From NCBI GenBank assembly GCA_025642065.1, contig JAODUP010000513.1:35001-99000 (forward strand): DNA of 64,000 nt. The letters run 5' to 3'. The translations under genes and the position numbers were made by a program. The DNA is from Paralvinella palmiformis (lineage: Eukaryota > Annelida > Polychaeta > Terebellida > Alvinellidae). The first letter of the stretch is position 1. Each line of letters starts with the position of its first letter. Below the pieces are notes generated by a model. It did no database searches and was not told the DNA's origin. It saw only the letters and a program-made list of their open reading frames with translations. Shown piece after piece: positions 11,107 to 24,463 of the stretch.

Positions 11107-12597
11107 TTAGAAGTGAGATGTACAACTTTATGGTTTATGGTTTCCATCTTAACTTGTTATATAGTGCATTCATCTAGAAGTGAGAGACAGAACTAAATGA
11201 TCATATACGAGTATAGGGCTTCACGGTCAAATCTTAGTCAGTTGTAAGCCACTATGAGAATTAACGATGTGGTATAGGGATACTGATGTGACCAATCATC
11301 ATCATCATCCATTTTAATAGCCGAATACGGATACCATTTGTTGTCAGTCAGCTAGTACACATCGATATGAAGATTTGTTAACTTAAACCCACACGAAGGC
11401 AAACGTCAAATAGTGTGAACCCGAGAGATGAACACGTTACGAACACGTAAACCAACACTGGCTTAAACCTGTGGACAATACTTACACGAAGAAGACTACT
11501 GGTTGACGCCCTTTTTACGCTTGTCAATGTATGTTTAACAATAAGTCATCATATCGAGTGACGAAGACACCCCAGGATCAAGTGTTTATTTACGTGCAGC
11601 ACGAGACTTTGCAGAATGAAAACAGACCAAACCGGGAGAGTTATTGTCCTGGGAAACATTTGGCTGTACTCTGTGATCGTGTTTAGGTGTTTGTTTTAGG
11701 CGTCTGGAGCCAACGAATCCAGAATCCTTACAATTTACTGCCCGTCATAGATACTGCTCCGTGTAGTTTGTATTCATGTGGTCTATCTACGATCATGACG
11801 ATCTACGGGTAAACGATAATAATAATGATAATAATGATAATAATTGTTGAAGATCGTCTACACGATGTGATTTAATCTCAGTTTTAGTGTATACTTTTAT
11901 AATTAAATTCCTGTATCGGGGCGCCATCTATTGGCAACATCCGTCCGCTTTCGGATGAGTTCGTCGGCCGATCCGGGTCAATAGCTTCGTCTTAGAAACA
12001 ATTATTTTGTGTTCTGTCTCTTGTGTATCTTACGGCCTGTGTATCCTGTGCGTGTTTACTATGTGTCCCGTTTGTGGTATATTACCCGGTTATACACTAA
12101 GAAAAACAGTCATTTAATTTTGTTATGTATATGAATAAATACAGAAAAAAAAGGGTTTAAATTTTATTGTGACTTTTGTGCGTGATTTTGTCCCTCTTTT
12201 CACTTTCTGCCATTTTGTCCTGTGTTATTTTGTACGGCGGGATTATGTCCGGGTAGATTTTGTACCCCGGGATTTTGTCATGTGAGATTTTGTCCCGGAT
12301 TCGTGTATACATGTTGCCTGTTCCATATTGTAGACTGTTATCATTACTGAGCCACTTTATCCATTACAGCCTGACATCTGTCACTATCATAATACAGCCA
12401 ATACATTATAACGTCATGTATGGTTATAGATACTGAATGTCTTCTAGGTGATGTTGATATTGTGTTAAGTCTTACTGAGAGCCCTAACTCAGACACTATA
12501 CAGCTACACAGCTGATGGCAAATGTTTATATTGGTTACCGGGTTCGGGATAAACTAAAATTCACCCTGGTCACTGTGTGTGTGTGACTGTGTGTGTG
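11107..12597. other. No gene; CTCF-like site and TTTTGTCC repeats
   Basis: Contains GCGCCATCTATTGG at 11921-11934 (one mismatch from the CTCF core read on the minus strand) and a cluster of ATTTTGTCC/ATTTTGTAC motifs at 12183-12300 of the kind seen in subterminal transposon repeats. No coding region. Confidence 0.5.
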
Positions 12598-12712
12598 TTA
12601 TGGCCACTTTTATGCTAGCTTAAACGGATCGAAGAAGTGAAAGATGAAAGACCTGATTGTGATTTGAACCGAGGTAGTAAAGGTTTGTGGCCACTGCGCT
12701 ACCATAAGTGTG
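12598..12712 (-). mobile_element. Degraded SINE family-1 copy, minus strand
   Basis: Keeps GGCCACTTTTATGC, AAGATGAAAGACC and a box-B-like GATTTGAACCGAGG. Confidence 0.65.
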
Positions 12713-12814
12713 TGTGTGTGTGTGTGTCATTATTAAAACAAAAGAAAATGCTCCTATTGCGTGATGGGAATGTCCCAACATCACAGAGCCACACCACACT
12801 ATACGGGTACCATC

Positions 12815-12995
12815 GGAGGTTGATGGTTTACGGCCCCCTTTGTGCATAAAGTAGACAATAAACGGGGAGGGGAGTGACCTCTAAAGGTAATGAGACGAAG
12901 TGAGAGATGAAACACCCTTCAGACATGACCACGTCCAGATTTGGACTCGTCGTGAGATCTGTGTCCAACCGCTTTATCAGTTAGATGATGGAGGC
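12815..12995 (-). mobile_element. SINE family-1 copy, minus strand, diverged
   Basis: Contains GATGGTTTACGGCCCCCTTT, GAGATGAAACACCCTTCAGA and a remnant tRNA head. It is followed by a (GT)n(CT)n(GT)n microsatellite at 13020-13105. Confidence 0.75.
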
Positions 12996-13057
12996 GTTCG
13001 GTGCCATCGGAGACAGCTCAGTGTGTGTGTGTGTGTGTGTGTCTGTCTGTCTGCCTG

Positions 13058-13099
<42 letters not shown>

Positions 13100-13260
13100 T
13101 GTGTGAAACCAATCTTCACGACAGCCGTATTAGAACCTTCCCAGTGTATTCTAATCGTTAACGCACGGAGCCAGCAGCAGTAGTAGTAAGCCAGTCAGCG
13201 GCCCATCCCGTGATGATCTGAGCCAGGCCTCGATGTAGTCTCATTTCTAATTCAGTGCGC

Positions 13261-13760
13261 ACAATGCCATGCTATATGTGGTCTCCGAGATTAGCTGCCA
13301 CGGCGTGGTGGGTGGGAGACGAGGCGGCGACGACGGGGTGCGTCGTGTCTCCCGAGTCGACCGGGTGAGCGTCGCCGCAATCTGTTGTCCCGGGATGTGT
13401 GTGGGACTGTCTATAGTGAATTACTGCGACCGTGAACCACGTCCCTGTTCGCAACTCGCGGACTCCCCCACGCCCACCCTTGTAGCCCGTCACGTCTACG
13501 GATCTGCTGTCCCGGACGACCAACACGTGAATGTATGCCGACGGAGTAATTTGTTAGGTGTCTCTTCTTCCAACAGAGGGCGCCTTCTCGGTTAGTTGTG
13601 GGGAGGAATGTTAAATCATTATAGTGCTTGGTTATTTACGGTGAGGTATCGGGCTGCTGAAGTCCCGACGGTTCTGATGTGATGGCGATTTGTTTTCGGG
13701 TGCGATCCGTGAGTGGGCCGGGCCCGGAGGGGGGGGTGATGCTCCGTGTTTTATGTGACG
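13261..13760. promoter_or_regulatory. CpG-dense patch, possible promoter or 5' exon region
   Basis: Visibly GC- and CpG-rich compared with the AT-rich surroundings, 5 kb upstream of the first DAGLA exon found. It includes CGGGTGAGCG (donor-like) and CCAACAGAGGGCGCC (near 13570; one mismatch from the CTCF core). No start of DAGLA could be read in it. Open frames on both strands are a side effect of the base composition. Confidence 0.3.
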
Positions 13761-14380
13761 TGGTGGATTTTGGTAGACACGATAGGGATGTCCCACTTAA
13801 TGTGGTCTGTTGCTCGGTGGCTTGTTGACTGTCGGCAGAATGGTGTCTACGTATTAGCAGCTCCATTCACTGATGTGAATGATGCTTACCGTTGTTACTA
13901 TGGAGTGTTCTCTATATGTGTGTGTGTGTGTGTGCGTGCGTGTGTGTGAGAGTGTGTGTGAGAGAGATTATATATTTTAGTGTGGGAATACATAATACTG
14001 TATCCAGTTTGAGAAATATGGTCATGCTTTTAATTCTCTGAGACAGTAACCTAACTAGTCTATTCTATAATGCCTCAAGAATGCCATACATGCACACAAA
14101 ATAACACCAGAAGAATTGTTTAACGTGGCAAACTACTCACACACACACACACACACACACTCTCTCTCTCTCTCTCTCTCTCTTATCACCTCCCTCTAAA
14201 CAGTTCTTATTGGAATCCTTATCTATCACGATATCACGCAGTACGGGAAATCCTTTGCGAACTTGGAATCTTTAAAAAAAATCGAATTACGTAAACTGAT
14301 CTAGACGACTGATTCGATGATCAATCAGTGTTTATCTCTGGGAGTGGCTCCTGTCGGATGAATTAACTGATCTGTGATCG

Positions 14381-14414
<34 letters not shown>

Positions 14415-14897
14415 GTTGAAGATGTTCTAGCCATTCATTATTGGGTCTTCTCTTTCTGTTATCATCCACCTGATTTCTATAAAAATGGCCACCCTGGCCA
14501 CAATATAAGCTTTCATAGATGCTTACCAGTTCCGAAATGGAGTCTACAACATAATTATTGATTGCCTGTCAGGGTCTTTTTATGCGCATCCATGACATAA
14601 ACATTAACTTATTGCTTACAGTATTTTAGAATGCGCATCCAGTAAGTTGGTTGCTCCTTGTAGTCGGAAGTGCGAGTCGGCAATATGGACGACGTTTGCT
14701 CATCACATCCTCAACGCCCCTGATGCGTTGCATCTCCTATGAAGCATCCGTTGGCTTAATCCATTTGGGAGTGGACGAAGAAATGGTTTTGAGGTGTTAT
14801 GAGTTGTGCCGAAAGTGTCGGGTGCCTTAATCTTTGGTTTTTGTCCATTGGTGGCCATTGGTTAGATATGGCCTGTTGTCTGTTATCTGGGTTAGTC

Positions 14898-14930
<33 letters not shown>

Positions 14931-15990
14931 AATACAGTAGGTCGGATTTAGAGCATGTTATCATCGGATTTCATTCATTTCTTTGAAATGGAGCATGAGC
15001 GCCTTATATTGTGTGATATGGTGTAGGCTGATGACCTGGTACTGGTCAAGGTCGTGTGTCTGAGATAACATCCAGATATATATATATATCTCTCTCTCTC
15101 TGTGTGCTCGTGTGTGTGCTCGTGTGTGTGTGTGTGTATATGTGGTGTTATCATTCTAAGCCATTCCTTTATACTGTCTGAACACCACAGCAGTTCACAA
15201 AAATATATTTCTAGAGCTCGGAGCCCGACGGACACAATTTACTCCAGCCTCTTGCATACACCTTTCCACCCGGCCAATATTCATCTCCTAATAAACGACT
15301 ACTTCCTATAGTCTTCTGGAGCCAGCAAGGGATACAAAACGGGGAAACCAATCATCAGTATCCCTGCACGACAGACACGAAAATAATGTATTTATGCATA
15401 ACATGATCATGACCCCATTTCTCAGTCACCGAGGTCGATGAGTATATTCTTTGGTTGCATTTCAAGGACAAAGCGAACATTTCAATGTTTAAATTTAACA
15501 GACTCCATTGTAACCTTCGGTTAGACTGAGCGATAAAAGGGGTATCCCAATGTGCATCGCCGTGTAACCGGAGATTGTTGTTGCTAGGGTAACACCAAAC
15601 CTCTGCCCACTCCAACGATGACAACAACAACAACAACAACGATGATGGCTTTAACTATTTTGACACGGCCTAGTTAAAGGACATGTACTGTATCCTGACC
15701 TAGATGTCTTTATTAATTGTATCGATCTCCATTTAACAGATGACATTTTATCCCATCTTTGCTTCTGTTATGAAATATTAATGACTCGTTGACGTCATGA
15801 CATCTGTCATCGTTTAACACTGACCGGTTCTTTTTCCCCGCACACGCCCGCACACGCACACACACACACACACACGCACGCACACACACACACCCTATAC
15901 GAGTAAATCTGATAACTTCGGCTCATTTAGGGTTCAGAAGTTTAAACACCGGTAGTCACGCTGTTTCAGGCTGTATTGTTATACAAAAGT
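13761..15990. other. No gene; several microsatellites
   Basis: Holds (GT)n at 13917-13963, (CA)n(CT)n at 14139-14182, (ATT)n at 14383-14411, (GTT)n at 14899-14930, (TA)n(CT)n(GT)n at 15075-15140, (CAA)n at 15622-15640 and (CA)n at 15841-15893. No supported coding region. Confidence 0.7.
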
Positions 15991-16150
15991 GGACGCCTAC
16001 GTGGTCTAATTGGTAGCGCGTTGGACCCGAGATCACTACCACCTGAGTTCGAATCTCGGCGTGGGCATATCTGAAGGGTGTTTCATCTTCATTACCTTTG
16101 GAGGTCACTCGGCCCATTTAGCCTACCATGTGCATAAAAGTGGCAAAAGG
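15991..16150 (+). mobile_element. tRNA-derived SINE (family 1)
   Basis: GTGGTCTAATTGGTAGCGCG head, GAGTTCGAATCTCGGCG box B, CTGAAGGGTGTTTCATCTTC, GGCCCATTTAGCCTACCATG. A (TA)n tract of about 65 bp follows at 16238-16298. Confidence 0.93.
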
Positions 16151-16230
16151 TCCCTTTTTAAAGGTTTGAGAGAGCGGCCTTTTATTTCATTTCTTCACCA
16201 ACCATATTTGGAAGTGAAATTTTATAGGAC

Positions 16231-16301
<71 letters not shown>

Positions 16302-16344
16302 TGATTCTTTACATGAAAGGAACAAATAACTGCGTCTAAAATTC

Positions 16345-16425
16345 AAATTACATTACCTACCTTTATGGCAGGATTTGAGCCGTTTATGTGTTCTTTATTC
16401 TAACTCTGGGATAGTTTCCGATTTT
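16345..16425 (+). repeat. Dispersed repeat, copy 1 (pair with 18216-18292)
   Basis: ATTACCTACCTTTATGGCAG and TGTTCTTTATTCTAACTC are shared with 18216-18292 at about 85-90% by eye. Element type unknown. Confidence 0.75.
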
Positions 16426-17805
16426 TTCTGAGTGATGTCTTCAAGATCTGTTAAATCTTGCCTGTCCACAAAGTATAGTCTTTGTCCATCTTAATGGACT
16501 ACCTCCGGGAATGACCCTTTGACATTGGAGGCCTTCAGAGGTATGATCAAATCCCTGGACTAACTCGTGTCTTTGGCTGTTTAAGCCATTAATAAAAGAC
16601 TCCAGACTGGTCCAGCCTAAGGAACCAATTAACCATGTCACAGAGCTATTGTTTCATTAGATATTAGCAATTATGGTTAATTCAGCTAGATCAATAGTTA
16701 TCAGGAAATCAGTGATCATAAAAAAAAATTCATTAGTTTATTAGTTATTATGATGAAAGTGTTTGCTCATATTCTGAAGTGTCAATGTCGGAATAAGATC
16801 AGAAATTGGCAAAATGTTCTTTATTTCATTCACAATTTTCAAAAGGTCTAAACAATAGAGCTCATGAAAAATATTTAAAAAATACTCTAAGATTCACCTG
16901 CCAGTGAGTCAGTCAGTGAGAAATTTTCTTAAACTTCTGCGCTTATTTCATCCGCTCTATGCGGCTGCGGGCCTGCTGTTTAGAAGAAAACAAAATGATA
17001 TGATGAGGCTCAGCAGAAACCTTTTTACTGATTGATGAAACATCTCACAGACAAACAGTAATGTGATCCGATCGTGGAACCAAGGTGTCGCAGTGAAATT
17101 CATTACCAACTTCACAATGGCAACGACCATACAGATCCCTATTTAATATGAAGAAGTATAGTTTGAGCTCAACTTGGGGGGGGGATCCTTATTACGGTAC
17201 TTAATGCTGATTAGACCAAAACATAAGAATGGCATGCTCAAATGGCTGAAGTGCATTCAGTAATTGACCACGATTCGAAACTCTTCAAAAACGTCTAAAA
17301 CAGTCGATGTGTAATAGGATAATACTGGACGGGACTATTTCGAGTCCTTACGCTTTGATATCTTGCTACGCATATTTATATTTTGATAGATGTTTATGTG
17401 TACCCAAACACAATGCATTATAAGCTGATATTTTCCTGCGGCAAGCCGTTGAGCTGACAGCTGCTGTGGCTTTGTTAGGAATATCGATCCTCACTGTGCA
17501 CACGTGTTTGAATGTTTGACATTCTTGATCATGGAAATACATTGTTGAACTGGCCGAAATGAGCCGTGTCGTGTGCAATACGAGTTACTCCCAGATGCGA
17601 AGTAACCAATAGGTTGATACAGTCCATTTGCTGCAAGTGATTGATATACCTGGTGCGTTTCATGTGTTTTTGATTGGCATGCTAATTCCTATACTACACA
17701 CTGTGTGTGCGTGCATGCGTGCGTGCGTGCGTGTGTGTGTTATGATGGGCCGTTCCTACCATTTCACGAATACAGTTTGTAAGATGTAGGTTTTTTATCA
17801 GAAAT
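16426..17805. other. No recognised feature
   Basis: No gene seen; (GT/GC)n at about 17703-17740. Confidence 0.5.
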
Positions 17806-17944
17806 ATACGCGCATATCTGAAGGTTGTTTCATCATTGACTTCACTTCATTACACTTCCAGGTCGCTCGGCCCATTTAGCCTACCATGTGCACAGAAGTG
17901 GCCATAAAACATCAATCATCATCATCATCATCTTCATCATTAAA
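17806..17944 (+). mobile_element. 5'-truncated SINE (family 1)
   Basis: Lacks the tRNA head; starts at CATATCTGAAGGTTGTTTCA and runs to the (ATC)n tail. Confidence 0.88.
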
Positions 17945-18215
17945 AATATACGCGCGGTTATTTTCTCTTGTCACCTTTAATACCAACCCCATATTAGGAT
18001 TAGTCTACATTTCACAATCAAGGATTAAGCCTTAATGGGACAAAGCATTATATTCACCATTATGCAAATACTGTAAGGGAGTTCACTGTTACCCCATATG
18101 TCCCGTTTTTAATTATAAACTCTCCATACTGCGAAATGTTAATAATAATAGTCTACTGGTATTACTAATTGTTCAATGATTATTCATGTTGCAATCTATC
18201 AATGTTTATTCATGT

Positions 18216-18292
18216 TGCATTACCTACCTTCATGGCAGGATTCGAGCCTTTTGTGTGTTCTTTATTCTAACTCCGAGCTAGTTTCATTCGGA
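18216..18292 (+). repeat. Dispersed repeat, copy 2
   Basis: Counterpart of 16345-16425; lies 320 bp upstream of the first DAGLA exon found. Confidence 0.75.
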
Positions 18293-18614
18293 TGAACATA
18301 GATTGGCTGAGCATTGATTTAGCAATGTTTAGTTACATCTGGTCAGATTCCTTTATGGACTAATCTTAGAAATATGTAACACAGTAATGTTCCAATTTCT
18401 TGGTTATTGCTGTTTTAGTTATACACGTTGTTTTGTCTTATGCTCGAAATAATAATCAATACATGCTCCTATTTATTAATTTATTACAAACTTCAAGCAT
18501 ATCAATGATATGATATTTATAGTTAAGTATATTATAATCACTTTCAGAAGATGGTTATGAGAGATCAAGGCAGTTTTTTCAGAGATTTCCATTCGATGTT
18601 TTTTTTTTCTTCAG

Positions 18615-18826
18615 GATCGTAGTACTCGCTATTATACTTGGCATCGTGGAGTTCGACCGCAGCATGCAATGTATGGCCAATCTCCACGATCACGTGTTGG
18701 GCTATCTGGTAATCTTGTCGGTATGTGTCGTCACCGAGGTATCGGTCATGGCCGTCAGCATGCGAGGTACCATACTGGATACCAAACCTCGTGCCAGCAT
18801 GCAGTACCTGCTCTATATCCGTCTAG
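18615..18826 (+). CDS. DAGLA: DAGLA exon: end of TM1, extracellular loop, TM2
   Basis: A polypyrimidine tract and AG at 18613-18614 precede it, and GTGAGT follows. The exon starts with the third base of a split codon and ends with one base left over. It encodes the hydrophobic [13 protein letters not shown] (end of TM1), a short loop and the TM2 segment running into [20 protein letters not shown], which closely resembles the SMRGGI...SMQYVLYVRL stretch of vertebrate DAGLA. Its phase shows that a further coding exon ending two bases into a codon must exist upstream. Confidence 0.93.
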
Positions 18827-21800
18827 GTGAGTACAGAATACAGCTCGTTACTAATACTAATGTCGGGATATTTGAATCATTGTTTGACGTCATATAATGT
18901 TTGGATAATTTGAATTTGCTGAGTATTTTTATTGAACTTTTTAACGCGTTAATGTTGAATAGAATGAGTTTTATTGTATACAATATCTAATTAGCTCGAG
19001 GCGTAATTTGGTTAAAATATTCATATTTTTATATTTTAATTAAAAAAATCATTGGCAGTCTTCTTATCTGTAGAAAGGTATATTTCTAGGCATCCTAATA
19101 TCTTAATCTAAAATTTTATTTTTGTTCAGTGCTGTGAAACATTGATTACTGGTATTCTCTTTTAGTTTTATTTACATTTGAGTGACACACACATACACAC
19201 ACACACACACACACACAAACCTCAAGCTAAGATTCCATATATGAGTTAAGTAGAAGTGGCATATATTATGCATTATCGGGCAAAAATGAAAAGCTTGTAA
19301 ACAGATGAGAGTGTTTCCATATGTCCTGATGTGGGACACGATTTGTCTCGTGGCTGCAGATGGCTGCACAGACGTTAAACAGAAATGATCCATGTAGCAT
19401 TTCATGTGGCAAATAAATATACCAAATCGAATGGGAAAATCCAGAATATGAAGTCAGAGACAGGTGTTTCCTGAACAACTTGGTTCGATTTCAGAATGAA
19501 AGACAAGAATGCCAACAAGCAAAATATCAATTGAAAAAACCAAGACGTGTTTTTGGCATGAAAATCTTCAGCAAAAGAAACTGAAAACGTGTGGGTAAAT
19601 GTTTACATGGAATCATACACATCGCATACTGGATATGCATATATGGAATCTTAGTTGGAGTGTATTCTGGGTAGACTATAGGAAAATGACCGGTCCCTTA
19701 AAGTAGCTTACAGTAATGTTTTTTAATATTTCAGAATTTAAATAATGGCGTAATGCCAGTTGCATGTTGATTACTGGCAGTGTAACACCATACAGGAAGT
19801 CAATTTTGTGTGCTGTTATCAATTATAATTGTTGTTTTTGTTAATCTAGTGTCTCTATACACCTGCAGAAATTGATCTATTATATATGACATTTTTTTAT
19901 AATCTTTTTATATTAATATAAATATGGGCTTTATCACATACTGTATCTGATCCAAATTTTAAAACATCTTACCTCTGGCATGTTCATTTGTCACATTACC
20001 AAACTCGTTATATGAAACCTGTGTTTTATTAAGTCGTAGTTTTCAGCTAACATAATTGGTTACCCGCAGATCACCAAACCGTCCTCGGTGCTAGATATAT
20101 TTCTTTTTCCTATCCCACAATGTACCATCATAGACTCTAGAAGCAAGAATAGTAAATCCAATCATAACTGGGTGTTTGATTTTCAAACCTACACCTTACT
20201 AGATTTACAGTTATCTGATGGTTTGTCTTGTACAAACGGGGCTAATCTACTCTTGCGTGTATTGTAAGATTATTGTGTTTTGTTGATAATTCCTGTATAT
20301 TACTCATTTATTTGTTATGTTTTAGTCATCCTCATTGTGGAGTTATCGTGGCTTGTAGTTGGCGTTGTGTGGATATCACAACATTATCAATCTTGCGCAG
20401 CTTTGTCAGCCAGGAAAGCAATCCTAGGTAAATAAATCCATCACACTTTTTCTGCACGCCATGGCTTAGAATACATCTTGTGTGTGTGTGTGTGTGTGTG
20501 TTGGTGTGTGTGTGTGTGTGTGTGTGGGGGGGGGTGAACATATACTACCGGTATATAGAATCTGTTTATTTATCACACTGTATTGCTAGAAATTTGTTAA
20601 ACATTAGTTTTTGTTAATTAGCTTCACTATCCCAGCTGTGACTACTTACCTAAAGAAAAAAAATTCCACTTTACTAGTATATTAGTACCATTGCATTTGT
20701 GGCTTGTGGCTTGTCAAACCTGTATCATATATACCTTTAGAATATATATATATATATATACAGACACACACACAATATCTGTCTACACATGAAAATTGCC
20801 TGAAAGATAGAGGTAAAATTTGAAAAACACACTTGTAAATATTAGAACAAGCACTACAGTAGTATGTATGTTTGTGGTAATACTTGGCTTAATTTTCTGT
20901 CGTTAATTATAAAACAACTTTACCAAGATTATCCACGTCCGACTTGATTAGAGAAGAAAACTGTTAAGATTTATTTGGCTGTAGTTCAATTGGAAAAATA
21001 TGGCACGTCGTTAATTGGTAATGGTTAGAAAAGCCTTTGAAGATGATGAGAATTGATAAAGTAGATTGAACTGCCCTTCATTATTGTATTGTTAATGGCT
21101 GGAGGAAGTCTAAGGCAGCACTCTCAAATTGGTCTTAATCCATATGTAAACAGACGGAAAGTGGTTTTAGTTAAGACCACCAGAACAGCAGTTATCTCAG
21201 GTGTAGATGGAAGTTGATGGGGATAAACTATTGGGTGTATGTATAATAATTGCACTAAAGAAGGCACATTTGCACACATGCATGCGTTCGCACACACGCA
21301 CACACACTGCATACATGGATATATTTAGTGTAGATTGGTTATTTAGGCCTATCATTTTAGGGACAACCACATGTAGCTTGTTTTAAAGTAACAAATACAG
21401 TAAGTTTATCGGTTGTCAATCATCTTTTTCTTAACGGTTTAAAGGTATCTTAATATAGTTACTAAATTATACTCACGTTATTATTATTATTATTAATGAT
21501 TTGTTTTTGTTATTAATATTTATATTATTGTTGTCATTGTTATTATAATTATTACTAATACTACAATATTGAATAGAAATGAAAACAAATTGTCTGATGT
21601 ACAATATTGAATACAGAACAAAATGATAATTGATGTGGAAACATTAACAATGAATGGTTCCCCTCGGGTGAACAAATTAAAAATATGGCATGTTTCATGA
21701 ATCAATTTTTGTCTTTCGTGGTTGCATTTTACCTTTAATTTTTATAATCATAATTATATTTTCGAGACAGAACTATATGTTCAATGACTTGTTTCTCTTA

Positions 21801-22298
21801 AATATCGTGTTATTGCTATAATAATAACATTACTACGGTCCAATATTGTTATCGGTCAACATGATGTTTACAGTCGGGTATGTGTCGATGTGGTGTATGA
21901 TGGTCTGTTTGCTATTACCGTTCTAGGTATCATCGTATGTAACTGGGCGGTGATGTTAAGTGTACTCATATCGGTGTGGTGTACGTTTGACACGGCAGGG
22001 CGTAGCTGGGTTAAGATGATGCGGTATCAGGAAGGCGTCAAGGAGAGAGAGGCAAAGTTGGGAAACAGGAAGTGTTCTGGTGGTAGGAGACGCAACTGGA
22101 GAACTAGGTAGGTTATCTATCAGCCGTTGGGGCTGGATGTCGGTCGGTGTTGGCATGATACATCTTGGTCGTTGTTTACATGGGCACGGACAGACAGAGA
22201 TGCAGCCAGAAAGCCAGACGTCATGCAGACATCACTCACTCATTCACTTTCTTATTCACTCACTCACTCACTCACTCACTCACCACAAAACCTTTAAT

Positions 22299-22352
<54 letters not shown>

Positions 22353-22368
22353 AGAGAGAGAGAGAGAG

Positions 22369-22399
<31 letters not shown>

Positions 22400-24406
22400 T
22401 AAGTATTTATCAAATATATTCTACATCTTGCTAAATAATGTAAGTTGGCCTATTCCCTCCCAGACGCTATGTATAAATGTGGTATCCATTAGTCAGTTTA
22501 CAAAACAGACCCCTTTCTTGCCAACAAAGGAAAAGATTCCATCAAATTGGTTCCTTTGTTGTTATAAACATCATTCAAGGACTTAAAGCGCCAAGAGACT
22601 GATGCTGCGGATACAGAATATTTCTAAACCTTTTCAACTGGTGCACTGAGAACTGTTTTTTTGTGAACAGTCAGATATTTTGGTGCGGACCTCACAAGCG
22701 GGCGGTGTCTTTGGCCAAGGGTCCATGTCCATAATGGCTGTTGACGTTTTAATGATCCGACATCTCCCGGCGAACTAATGTTGATTTTTGGCTGACAACT
22801 TCACCTCTATGTATAACGTAGACTTTTTATCAAGGCAAATGTTACGCTTCTTAATATGAAGAGACCTGGCCTTTGTTTTGTCCTTTTAAGTCCAGTTACG
22901 GAACATGGAAATAAGATTCTCTTGCTATTGTCGTTGACAATGACGGTCTCTTTGATTTGTGGCCTCAATGTTGCTGCTTGTAGAATGGGTTTATATTTGG
23001 TCTAGTTACGCATATTAGCCCCATTCAAGACAGATGGAATCTCCTTAATCTGCACGCCTACGGATGTGCAAATATATGTAAATGGATGGATATATTCGTC
23101 CATATAAAGAATGGATTCTTTGTTGTTCATCAGTGTTATGATGGAACAATGTTTCTCATTCCCCATTCCCTACGTTCTCCTGTCATAGTTCGACATTTCT
23201 AATATCTTAATGTTATCAACCCCACTAAGCCTCTTGCCTTTTTATTCACGTATGACACTCCCATCTTCTCCATTTCCTGTAGTAATATCCTGTCCATATC
23301 TGACTTTTATATCAGCTCCACAGAGAATATGAGAAGAGGAAAATCTCTTGACTCTTATGCATTGATGCCATAAACAAGCTATCAGATTATCTTATCTCTA
23401 CTGAAATACTACGCAAAGAAACTCGGAGCTTTCAGTTAAATTTGTTTCCCTCGTTTTATGCCCCAAACGATTGAAGGGTGGAGTACTGTATTGTAAATAT
23501 CTTTTATTCAACCTTTTCCTGTTTCAAAATTGTTCTATCCTCATGGTATTAAGCTGTTTCTTTATAAACATAGCTATTTATATTTGTGATGGATCTGTAT
23601 GGGTTTAAGGCTGCTTCCTGTTTTGGGCCACAGAGATATTGATCCTCACTCGAAAGTCATTTTCTAGGCACACTCTGCTCACAAGCTGGCCACATATGTG
23701 CGGGATTTTTTCCAACAAGATATAATGTTGTCAGTGGTCATTTCTTTGTTGCTTTTGATCGATTGGGTCCCTGGCTGGAAATACTCGTGATTCTTGTATT
23801 GAATTTAACTAAAGTCTTCTGGCACCATCATGAGTTATCACTCTTTCGTTTCTTGTTACTGGTAAATATATGTGCCCTGGTTAGAAAGTTTGTTGCTGAC
23901 ACTGGGGAACGCAGTTGTGAATTGAATACCGTAACTTACGTAGCGATGTGGTTTAGCTAAGAGGGAAGATTTTAGGATGGCCAACGAAAAATACAGTGTT
24001 CGCAGCTTTGACATCAAGCTTTACACTGTCCATGACTAATCTCCATGGTCATATTTTTCTGGCTAAACTTTCGCATCATGTACTTGTTGGTCTGCTTCTG
24101 TTTGTCATGTTTTAATTCCCCGGTTGTCTTTAGGTGTTGTTAGCTTCAGTACACATTGTTCTGAGGGCTGTGGTTAGTGCTTAAGTTGATTATGGAAATG
24201 GACATTAGTCCGAGATTCTGAAACCGGTGTCTTTATTTACGGCTTAGAGGTGTCTAGCACTGATGGAGGGATTGGAATCTAGGGATCCTGTTTTGGGGAT
24301 GTTTTTGTGATGGGATTGAAGGCGAGGTAAGGCTTGTTAGTATAATCTGGGGAGATGAACTAATTTTGTTACGTATGTGAGGTAGTAGGTCATAAGCACA
24401 GAATCA

Positions 24407-24463
<57 letters not shown>

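Noticed and set aside
13269..13866. Longest frames of the first 18 kb, on both strands
   Set aside because: CpG-rich composition lacks stop codons; neither strand resembles DAGLA or another family.
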